Below are positions 15,001 to 27,000 of a stretch of DNA of 64,000 nt, piece by piece. Each line of letters begins with the position of its first letter. Position 1 is the stretch's first letter. Source of the stretch: Ciona savignyi (taxonomy: Eukaryota; Chordata; Ascidiacea; Phlebobranchia; Cionidae); NCBI GenBank assembly GCA_000149265.1, contig CH003412.1, positions 4,236,593-4,300,592 of the forward strand, written 5' to 3'. Under the pieces are notes generated by a model. That model saw only the letters and a program-made list of their open reading frames with translations. It was not told where the DNA came from and made no database searches. Position numbers and translations under genes: made by a program.

Positions 15001-18000
15001 TGTCGTTAATTCATGGTTAAATAGGTTCAAAATGTATATTGTTTAATATATGTTTGATCGTTTCGATAGTGCGGTGTCACACTTTTTATCAATAAAGAAC
15101 AAACAGAATAATATCTAGAAAAACGTTTATTCTTAATCCCAATGACTTCGGTAATAGAAATCTACTAGTTTTAAAAACGGCAATATTTAAAGCGATGGCG
15201 AAAGTACGCGCTTGGAAAACCTGTCGCATATTTATTTTGTATACTCGAGGTTGTAAAACTTAGGTAAAACAATGTCTTGAAATTTAAGTCTTTGAAGCGT
15301 TACCGCATACAACCGTATATATGATTGGTTTGTTTCGATTTCAAGTTGAATGATAATAGGATAAATAAATAGGGAAATTTACGAGTCTTTGAACACTGAT
15401 AACAGTCACTGTACATAACAATTACAGCATTTAGATTACCACGCGGTTTTAAATGAGCTTAACTATTGGCAATTTTCTACTCATCTACGATATACTGACA
15501 TATTAATAATGCCCATCAGTAGAACACGTGCAAGATATGAGTATTTCGTTCCCATTCTCTATCGATAGTGCTTCATGGTTGTTTATGCGTTTTCGTATGA
15601 CATACATTTGGTATAAGTTACCAGTTTTTGGACTCCGCAGATCGGGTGCGTTTTTCGGTAGTCAGATCATTCGCTTTGTTACGCTTTTTGCCTAAAAATC
15701 AAAAGCATTACGATCAAACGGAAACAACGGTAGCAAATAGGATACCGTTGTCAACATACTCATATGCGTCAGTTCTTGAGCATTGTAAGATAAGCGGACA
15801 CCAAGTGCTACTTGTTTTATCTAATAAATTGCCGGCGAGTGTTCCCTCTCCGAAATGTTGAAGTCACTTTGCAGGTTTGCATCGCAGTGAGCCAAGATTA
15901 AGCTGGTAGTGGGCTGGTTGTGTTTAAAATGCGATATATGGAATGCGCTTTCCAGTGTATATTGATCGTAATCGTTCGGTGAAGATCTCTACATACGTAC
16001 GCTTCACCACCGATCAGTTGCATAAAGGCCTAGCTCAGTAAGGAAGATTACGAAACTCGGTGCTTGGAATATATAGTGATAAACTTCAGACCATGTGTTT
16101 TATAGCGCAAATTTAATCCATGTTCAGTTAATAAGACTGCAATTATCAACGACCAGTTTAATATTATATAGTCTTTCTTAAAGTGTAGAATTTAACTAAA
16201 CTATATTAGTTTAAAACAGATATACAATAAAAATGTTGTATTTACTTTGTTTAGTGTACAATCGTCACAGTTAAGTGTGGTTTATATCTACAAAATTTAT
16301 TATATTTTCGTTCGCTTATTTTTAAGTTGTCGAAATGATCGTTAAAAACATACGAGCACATTTTCCCAGCGGATCTCCATTTTATTAACCCAGCCGAGTC
16401 ACTCGAGTAGTGAAACCAATCGAAGTCTACGCCAAAATTTCTTCCCTTCTCCACTACGTTTGGGGTGGCGTTAATGCGGTTGGCGCCAGTCAAATAGAAT
16501 GTGCCTATAAAGATTTTAACCATTTTACTTTTACAATCACCCGAGCCGAACCGTTTAGTTGATTGAAAAACGTTGCTTCCTTTTAACGACTAGTACTTCG
16601 AATAAAGTTGTACTTACCAACTGACTTAATAATGTCGTATTAGCATAGCTCGGCGATGTCTATTATGTCTAAAAGTTGCGCGAGATGTTGGAATTGCGCA
16701 AGATGTTGGAAATATTCGCTGGAATATTACTAAAATACAGTTCTTGGCATGAATGATCATTTCAGCACGTTTTTATTTGTTGGTGCTATATTCGGTTCCT
16801 TACTTTGCGAAATGGCTCTAAATTATGTTACGCTTTGATTATAATTTCAAAACAGAGTTTTCATTTTCCAAATTTAATCTACTTTTTCACTTTTCGTCGT
16901 CTTCTTCAGCGCATTCTTTCGGCCGGATGTCATGTTTTTGCCCATTACTAAGTAGCAAAAATGAGTTATACCTTTATATTGACAGCATTTGTTGAAATGT
17001 TGTTTTTCGCTAAAAGCATAGCGATCCCAATTTTCAGCATATGGAAATATTGCATGGGGCATAACGCGCGCCATTCCACCAATTGTTTATATCACTTTAT
17101 CGCACCCCACTGCCGATCAAAAGCTTTAGTCGCCATCGCAATATTAAGTGATTCTGGAAGTGTTTCCGTTTCTTCAAACTATTAGCTCCACTTTTTCATA
17201 CAGTATTTCGTCAATTTGGCAACACTATAATTTTAGGATCGTTTAACTCTTTTGGCAGTTTTATGGTAGTTATAGTGAGCTAGCTTTTTATTTTGCACGA
17301 TAAATGCAGAGGCATAAGTGTACGTTACATTTGTAAAAGGACGTACATGTAGAATAAGTTAATTTCGGCTTTTGACCTTTTTTATCGGCCCATGCTGCAG
17401 GAATCTATATGTTATCGTTTGATCCATCTGTCGCTTGACTCCCCATACGCATTTTTACGTATATATGTATTTTCTTCAGTCAGGGTTTGATTCTACCGTG
17501 GACAGAGCAATCAATTTTAACCAATTCCCCTTTTGTAAAAATAATAATATATTTTGGTTCTGCACGTTTTGTTAGATCAAGAGTTTCAAGCTGTCAACAA
17601 CAACGAAATTGCTGTGTTTTTAAAGACATGTCAATTATTTCGCAGTGGATTTTACCGTCCTGTCGATTGACGCAAAAATGCACCATATGAGGAAAATACT
17701 ATTGTCAGAAGTTATCCACGAAAACTAATAAACGAAATAATTTAATGAAAAAAAAAGAGTACATAGACCAGTAAACATGGTAGTTTCAAAGTCAATGGCT
17801 TCACGGGGTGGGAGGAAAACCTCAAACGTGAAAAGAAAAGATCGTTCAAAACTCAGAAAGGGATCTGCTCGAGAAAGGACTGCGCGAAAACTAGTAGAAA
17901 GAAGACGAACTTGGCAGGGGCGCGAAGCAGTTGCCAGAAGTTTTGTTCTTGTGTCTGCAGTAATGAAGAAGTTACAGAAACGTTTTGATGGAGAGGTATA

Positions 18001-21000
18001 GATTTGTGCACAATATCGACGGTTTACTTCTCCGCATTCACGCCGTTGTGGGTTTTCTGGCTCTTTCTAACTCGATGCTTTTAAAGTGACACATATAAAG
18101 ATATTAACAATTATTATGGCTGCATTAAAACGTTTTATATTTTTTTTCCAGACTTACATCGTTGTGAACGAGCACGGTTCAATATTTCGCTTCAGCAAGG
18201 CCGAGTCGCTTTTTCTCTTGGGGCAAAACAGCCGTCTACGAACAGCAGCTATCAACCTTTTTATAAAACCCATGTTCTCCAACTTTATAATGCTGGTCAT
18301 CATGTTCAACTGCGCATGTATGGTACTGGAGAACCCGCCACATTGGATCGATGACTATTTAGAGTGAGTATAACAATATCTCAGTATCATTTACTAATTA
18401 GGTTTCTTAAAAAACGTTTGTATAGTTAAAAACATACAACATTAACGATTATCATTTGATAAAACTTCTTTTTTAAAATTTAAGAATTCGCTTTTTTTAT
18501 CTGGAAACATTAAAAAGTATGGAAGTGATTAATAGCCATATATTAAGAAGGAAACCTAATTTTTTACGCAGATACGTTTTCACTGCAATCTACATAGCAG
18601 AAGCCACAGTGAAAATTATCGCTCGCGGATTTGTTCTGCACAACTTTTCCTACCTCAGGGACCCGTGGAACTGGCTGGACTTTATCGTCATAGTATCGGC
18701 GTAAGTGTGCATGACTTCATTATGACTACTAGTTGAAATTATTCGTTCTCCCATATGATATCAAGATAAGCGTCATTAGTGGCATATTTCCCTGAGCGTA
18801 GGCTGCAGACGTACTAAGTACTCTGGCGGTTGAATCACCAAAGCCTCTTACATTTCTTAGGGTTGCGACGGAGATAATAAAAGCGATACTCCAATCCACT
18901 ATGTTGGGACAGATTGCCGTTCTCAGGACTTTCCGCGTGTTGCGGGCGCTCAAGACCATGTCCGTCGTGCCTGGTGAGTAAATTAATCTTGTTAAGATTT
19001 TTTCCGGTGCTCTGTGTCCACTGCTCGCAACGTTGAAAAGTTCTGCCAAACGGATGTATATAGTAGGTATGTCACCGCCGATTTCCTTGTATGTCGAACA
19101 TATATTTTATTAATGAGCTTGCGTGCCATCTTTTGATATGCGCAACTGGCTATAATACTTGCGGCCCAGCGGGACAAGCAATGACGCTTCAGTTGCTTGG
19201 GTTATAATCAAACGACTATTAAAACATTACCGGACCGTTGGCTTCATATTTAAAACATTGATTTCGGTCAACGACGATATCGTTTTATCATCGATTGTCG
19301 ATTCCTTGATCAATGACCAACGACATCGTTACGATAAACATTTTAACTGGTCATACCAGTGAATTGCATGCTATTCACAACACACATGCGTCATTTCGTA
19401 TGAAGTCACGGTGATCAGCACGCCCAATTAAAAATGATTTTATTACGGCATCAATCGAGTTAATGACATTTTATAAAATATTAAAATAACACGTTAAAAC
19501 GATGCATAAATAAACCTCAAACGTTTTTATTGCGTGCAATTTTCATTTTTTCACATTACGTTTCGTCTGTGGATCAGTTTAAATGTTTTGAGAACGCATA
19601 ATTTCATTTGCCGAATTAATTAGCTGATTGCATCAGGAGCATGTTAAGTTTATCTGACAGTTGACTGCAATTATCTCATAATAACTCTGTGTGTGGCCAT
19701 TTGCAGGATTACGAGGAATAGTGAAGGCTTTGTTGAGATCAATTCACGCGCTGAAAGACGCTGTCGCCTTGACAGTATTCTGCGTGTCGGTCTTCGCTCT
19801 CATTGGCTATCAGCTCTTTCACGGTACCTTGCGGCAGAAATGTGTTCTGAACTCCGGAACCTTCGACTTGGCACCGAACGCGCTGTATGCTATCGACCGT
19901 CGTCAGGATATTTTTAATTGGGACATGGATATAAATAACTTCACATCTACCTTGCAAGACTATAATACGAGCACAAACAGTAAAGTTTCTTCAAGTCATA
20001 GTGCAATGACACCACTTTACCAGCAGCAAGAAAACTGCAACACGTTAAGGACGCTTCCAGAGTGCGATGGGACAAGTTGGTGTATGGAAGATGCTGATTT
20101 TATAACAAGGATATTAACTTTGTCCAACAAAACGTTGGCAAGTATGTTAAACGCGTCAGAACCGGTGTGCAGTGTTCAATCAACTCTACACCTAAATATC
20201 TCGGTCCGAGCATCGCTTCTGCATAAAGCGGGGCTACATATTTCCAGTCAAATAAATGATGCCTTGAGTCAGGGAAACTGGAATTATAGCACCAGTAACC
20301 CAAGAAACTTTGAAAGTCCATCCAAATACAATGTTACTGTGCAGGTGCACGTGGCAGATACTGTGTGTCTTGAAAGAAAATTAAACGGTTCTTCATTAGA
20401 AGATGTAACGAGTAATAAATCAAGAGGTGAATTTCGATTTACACATAACGAAAGGCGCTGGTTACCTGCTTTAACTTTCGGTAACATGAGTGTTGCAAAG
20501 TGGCAGCACCGGTATCGAATGATGTTGTTTCGGATCGCAATACCAGACAACTCGTCGATTTCGAACGACCTGCTGATTTATGTCATGGACCCGAAAGCTC
20601 AAAGCAGTAAAGCATGGAAAAACGACGTTGAAAATTACTGCATGTCTGAACCATCAACGGGCCTGTATTATTTCCCACTTTCATCCAACAGGCCATCAGC
20701 TGAGCCCATATACTGCGCAATCGGGCACGAGTAAGTGTAGGCTGTATATCTACAACAATTGTAATATTTTAATGTCAACTGTATTGATTTTTTACATTCC
20801 AGCGACATGTGTCCTCTTGGATACACTTGTAACGAAGCCGGAGATAATCCCGACTTTGGATATACCAGCTTTGATCATTTTTTCCTTGCTTTTCTTACGT
20901 CATTTCGCCTGGTCGCCCTAGATTCATGGAGTCGGTTGTATTACCTTGTACGTATATTTAAACGTAATTATTGTTGGCTTTATTGAAATATATATGTCTA

Positions 21001-24000
21001 TGTAACAGACTCTACATACTATCGGAAAAACGTACGCCATCTTCTACATTTTGGTGGTGCTTCTTGGATCGTACTACCTTGTCAATCTAATTCTTGCTGT
21101 GGTTTATATGGCGTACGAAGAACAGCAAGCCGTAGTTGAAGAAGAAGAGCTGGTAAGTGTCTGATTATCACGTCGTCGTACACGGCTACGGTTGTGTCCA
21201 TGGATTCATGAGGCGTTTTAGCAAACATTTCCGGGTTTCACTAATCTGCTGGACAGCGGGGCGGAACAACATACTATTCTGCGGGATAGTGAGAAGAGGG
21301 ACTAAGGGATATTTGTGTCACTTACATGAGCGGGACGGGTATATTGGGAAGGGTTGGGGATTGGCCACAGAGCCAAACAAAAATGCTAATGTGAAGCTTG
21401 TCACATTCTGTTTCTAACCGTACCAAGATTGGGTGCTCCCTAATTTGCATACCCAGTAAAAAACATTTACGTACCATTATTAAGACGCCTACAGAACATC
21501 ACATTTGGTGCCGTATGAAAATCCATTTAAATGATGCACAAATGCCATCTAAATCAAAAATGCAAATTAAAAAATGCCATTCAGTGTTAACAAAAGTATT
21601 TAAAAGAGTGGTTTGATTAAATAACTTCATTTTTACAGGAAGCAAAGGAACGGGAAGCTGAGAAAAGGGAACAGGAGGTTAGTTAAGTATAGTTGCTGTT
21701 TTAAGCTTTGTCCAAAAGACGTTACAAATCGTCGCTTTGTAAGGCTAATTAAGTAATCATCCCTGTGACACCACGACTATAGGGCAGTGACATGAGCGAA
21801 AGTGATGAGAATGAGTCGTGTAGTGAAGCCCACAGCAGTGAAATCGACGTTGAAACCGGACGTTGGAAGCTTGGCCTCATCACTACGTCGTTAGCTTGCC
21901 ACGAGCCGCGCTCGATGTCCAACGATGGCAATTCCAGCCCCACTCTCTCGCCCTCACCTTTCGGCTACAGGGAATCGTGCAGACGGAAACGACGCAAGTA
22001 CGCGTGCCTATGAATGGGGACACCTCGCATTAAATATTAATAAATGCACATTCATAGTTTGTTTTCCGATAGAATGATAGCCTTAATCAGTACTATTAAT
22101 ATTCCTTGATGCGAATACTAAAGGTTATCTTTCGGAAAATCATCCAAGTATATTTGCATTATCTTGCACCACTCTAGAAAACAAAATATTGTCTTTTTAT
22201 TTATATACAGCTTATCAGCTATTATCGTTAAAGTACTTTATTTTCAGAATGCGGCTCCGCTCCCAAATGTCATCAAGAAATACTCTCCCAACACCTAGTG
22301 ATGAAGAGGCGTCATATCGGCGTCCGCGATTTAAACCTCAGCATCCTCGATCGCGCCGTAGCTCCTCCTTTCGACACAGGTAGACTTGTGCGTTATGTGA
22401 TTATTGTTCATATACATTCATAATTTTTTTTTAATTTTAATTTTTTTGGTTAATAATTTTTGTTATTAAGAAATTGTGATCCATTTATCCCTTCTTTTAG
22501 TATTAGATCTCGAAGGATACCGAGTTCAGATACCTGTACATGTTCTGATGACAGTTCAATGTACCAATACGGCGACGCTGGTACAAGGAAACGACGTCGC
22601 CCGACAAGCAAAGGCAGGCGTCGAAGATACCGCCGAAAATCCCCAATAAACTTGGAAACCCAAGAGTGCCCGAAAACTCACAATGGGGGTGCAGCGTTGC
22701 CGAACATTCGTTTAATAGTAACTGAGATCGACAGTGACAGGGAAAAGGACAGGCGAAGTTCTGGGTTCTCGGCCAACTCTAATTTTCTTTCGGTCAACTC
22801 AGCTTTTTCTCGTGGACGATTATCAGTATCCAGCGAAACATCTTCCGTTGTGTCCTATGGTCTCTGTAAAATCTGCTCAAAACAAAATGCAGTGGGAAAA
22901 CATGCATGTAACAATCCAGGTGATAATATCAAAATCTTTTATTAAATTGGTACCTTGAATGGTTACTGACACACCTTGTTTTTTCTTCAGGCTGCTCCAA
23001 TTCTAAGCATTTTTTTCCATCTTTACTTCCTGTTCGAAGATTGAGTGAAACATCTTCAGCTTGGGGTGATAATGAAAGCGAACAGGTTACTTTTTTAATG
23101 TTATTATTTTGTAAAAAAAAGCATTTTAGGGTATTCCCAGCAAATGAAAGTCCACATTCACATACCGTAGGATAAAACTTTTAACCGAGTCGGGACGGTA
23201 CGATTTGGAACAAAGTAAATGGGTTCTACTGAATTAACGGATTGTATGAATCACACAAGAACTTACTAAAATAGCTACTGTAGACCGACGGAGGGTGTTA
23301 AGTGATTTGAAAATTGCATGTTAAATGTGTTAACCCCTTTGTTTTCCATTCACTATAAACATGAAGATCCTATGTGACATAGATTACCAATACACCTCCA
23401 CTGAACTTTGCATATGACTAGTTAAAAAGTTATACATAAATTTATCGTATATTTTAACATTGAATACCAAGATATAAGCGTGAGCAAATAAAAAAAAAAC
23501 ATTTATGAAAAGACACACGTCTTGCCGAATTGTGGGTTACTGTGTCACCTTTTGAGAAAAAATTGGTTATTCGACTATAAACATTATTTTAATTACAGAT
23601 TGTTGAAGCAGAGGTTGCACAAAATGAATGTGAATTGTCTCAAAAATCTTCTCTGCGCCTTCCTTTAATCAACGTGATAGATCATCCGTCAGATAATTCT
23701 GTAAAGTTGAATACAACTTTACTTGAGCCCACCAGGAACCGTGATCACAGGTTAAGTGCTTCTTCAATGCAACTACAGCTTCCAACTGTTGAGAAAAAAA
23801 GTAAAGAAAGGAGCGCACCACCCCCAGTAACACAGAATAAACACCGAAATCGGTCTTTTAGTGTTGGGGCGGGTCTGTCGGTTTTTACAACATCGAATTC
23901 TAAGAAACCAAACTTTACTGATGCAGAAGAGGATTGTGATTACTATATCTCGGATAACAAATATGGTAAAATATCTATGCTTTAAAAATGTATTCATTAT

Positions 24001-27000
24001 TCTTAAAAAATATTTCAATAAGCATTCATTATTCTTAAAAAATATTTTAATAAAGGTATGGGACCAGCAGAATATTTTCAAGCAAACAACAATCTACTGT
24101 CTCCTGTCAACCCCTCGCCGGAAAAGTTCACAGGTGTTTCTATTTCTCAAGAGAAGGAAGAAGACCACACCATAGCAGTGATTTCGGAGGATGGAAAGTA
24201 TTACGAGGTATGTGGTGTTACATATTTTTCAAAGAAATGCAATTCTATCTCACTGTCGTGTAACATGTGAAAAGTTAGGTACGTTTAATATTAGGATAGG
24301 ATAGGATATTCATGTTTATCCCCGTGAATGAAAAAAACTAAGGGGGTTAACACTCGAGCAATCGTCAGATCACCTCGCGCCTACCGTCGGGTTAGGACAC
24401 AACCAACTAGCTAGCGACCAGTTTCGTACCTGCAACCAAACTAACTGGCCGGACATAAACATTGGTTTTATTGTTTCAAGGGTAGTCATGTAGTAATGCC
24501 TTGAAATCTCTGTATCATAGAACTGTGTTACTTTATTTTTAATACTTTGTTATAATGCTTATTGGTTTTACACAGGTAGATCATGTAAATAATTTTTTAA
24601 AGGTAGTGAGCTTTATGATAATAGTCTTTGTGTGGATACAGTGGAAAAGTTTTACATACAAAATTAAGTTTACTTAACATCCTTATTTTAACTTTCAGTA
24701 CCAGAATTCCTATAACGCTGTTCAATTGGAAGATAAAATGGAAGATACTACAATGATGCTGAATCAACTTGGTGTGTTTTTATTTTTGAACCAGTACTCA
24801 TTATTTTTTCATTTATGGCATTTTGTTTTCAGAGAGTACGGCAAAGTCAAAAAGAGAAAAATGGAAACTAAAGAATAAAAGAGTAAAGGATAAATACCGA
24901 AAATTGTCCCGCGCTTTTGTAAACACTTTCTGCAAATGGAGATGCTGCCCTGCCAGTTGGTCGGTAAGTGATTAAATACTTTGATTTAAAAACAAATTAA
25001 ATTGAAAATAATATATTTCCTTTGATTGATTCATAGATTTTTTTGTGTTACTTTTTTGCTGCTCTATTTATAGGTACAATAGATTAGTCACTTCATAGTC
25101 AATTGTGACAGTAAACAATATTATAATTAAGACCATAACTCAGTGGAATATGGTTGGTTGTACAAAGTTTGTCTTTAACAAATGATTGTTTGTCCCAAAA
25201 ATTTGCTTTACCTTTTGAAAGCACTGTCTTTACGTTTTGCAGTATCCGGGCGCTGAAAATCCAGCGATTATCTTATTTGAGTCCGCCAATTGTTATTTTT
25301 TTCTAATTATCATTATTTGCTTAGAAAATTCAACGAAAAGTTCGAAAAATTGTTCTCAACCCATTTACTGACCTTGTGATCACTTTATGCATTGCTTTAA
25401 ACACATTGTTTATGTCACTGGAACATCATCCAATGGAAACCTGGTTTTCAAAACTTCTTGATCAAGCCAATGTGGTAAGAATATTTCAGTCCTTTATGCA
25501 ACTGTAAATCCATTTGGTATGATGAAAAAAATAGCTGGTGCATTTGCGCTAAGTATATGTTGCTAATGTTTAAAATGTGCATTTTATTTTTAGCATGTAA
25601 CAGCTTTGTACAGTTCAGTTAATTTTTCTTATTCCTGTTAGTCATATTAACATTTATAATTTTAATGAAATTAAAAACTAAGCAGAAACTTTTCTACAAC
25701 TAACCGCCTAACAATAGCGTTCTTGCGTAAACTTTATTATTTCTTACTGTGTCCTTTTAAAACTACCACTAATTACACATAAGTGGCCATTAACAAAATA
25801 TTGAAAATAACCACCTATATACTTATGTTTTTCAGTTTTTTACTATTGTTTTTACTGTTGAAATGCTGATGAAGATCATCGGTTTGAGTCCTTACACATA
25901 TTTTAAGGAGAGGTGGAATGTTTTTGATGCTGTGGTAGTTTTATTCAGTCTTCTTGAACTGTTGATTTCATCCACTCAAGGACTTTCTGTTTTTAGAGCC
26001 TTCAGATTGGTTAGTTTAGTTGTAAAATAAAATATAGCTATTCTGATAGGTTTATTTTTAATAATAATGTGGTAATGTCAATTAAGCACTTTTTAATTGT
26101 ATTATGTTTTGTGGCCATGGATATAATAATCCCAAATTATTAAAGTACTTAAAATTGAATCAAATTCAATTGATAATCTGTATAATCCTAATTGATAATC
26201 TGTATAATCCTAATTTTGTTTATTAAGTTTTTACGTATTTCAATGAAACTGGGTAACAAAAAAACTCTATTTTTAGATGCGAATATTAAAGCTGGCCAAG
26301 CAGTGGCCGACACTTAACAAACTTTTAAGAATAATCGGTCGGACTTTGGGTCAACTTTGGCATCTGACTCTTGTTCTCTTCCTTGTCCTTTTCATATTTG
26401 CTGTGGTGGGAATGCAGTTACTCAGGGATTCGTACCTCACATATTATAATGAGCATAACCAGGTAAATATCGCTTATTATTTTTATTGAGTTTTGATGTA
26501 TCTTTTGTCATACTGTGCTATGCAATCCTTTTGCACATAATAATTTAATAATCTATATTCTCTGTCTAGAAAATTGATGTATTTGCTTACCCATGTCTTT
26601 ATCTTTTTTAAGTATTAGGAGAAAAAGTGATTTTATGTTTTTCATACTTATAATGGAATAAATAATTGATGGAAATTCCCGAGTTTTAAATGACAAAAAT
26701 TTGACTTGTTTTGAGGATTAATTATTGTATTGAAACTTTTACATGTTTAAGTCAAACAATCTATGATTTTTTATTGAAATTGATTTTTTCAAAATAATTC
26801 AATCAGTGCCACTCTTGGTATGATGTTAATATGCAATTTTAATGAGAACGGATATACATGTTCACTATTTAGGTGAAAAAATACAGAATACTGCTGCCTA
26901 TCTAATGCTTTTCCTTAATCAGATTTACAGTATGTTGCGTTTGATAAAGGTGTAACTATTGCTATTATAGAGGACATACGATTATTAACCTTATAATAAG

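Noticed and set aside
16251..17185. Minus- and plus-strand frames in channel intron 2 (for example 16251-16523, 16874-17074, 16961-17185)
   Set aside because: Considered a decayed transposon or processed pseudogene, but no recognisable motif on either strand and no inverted or target-site repeats.
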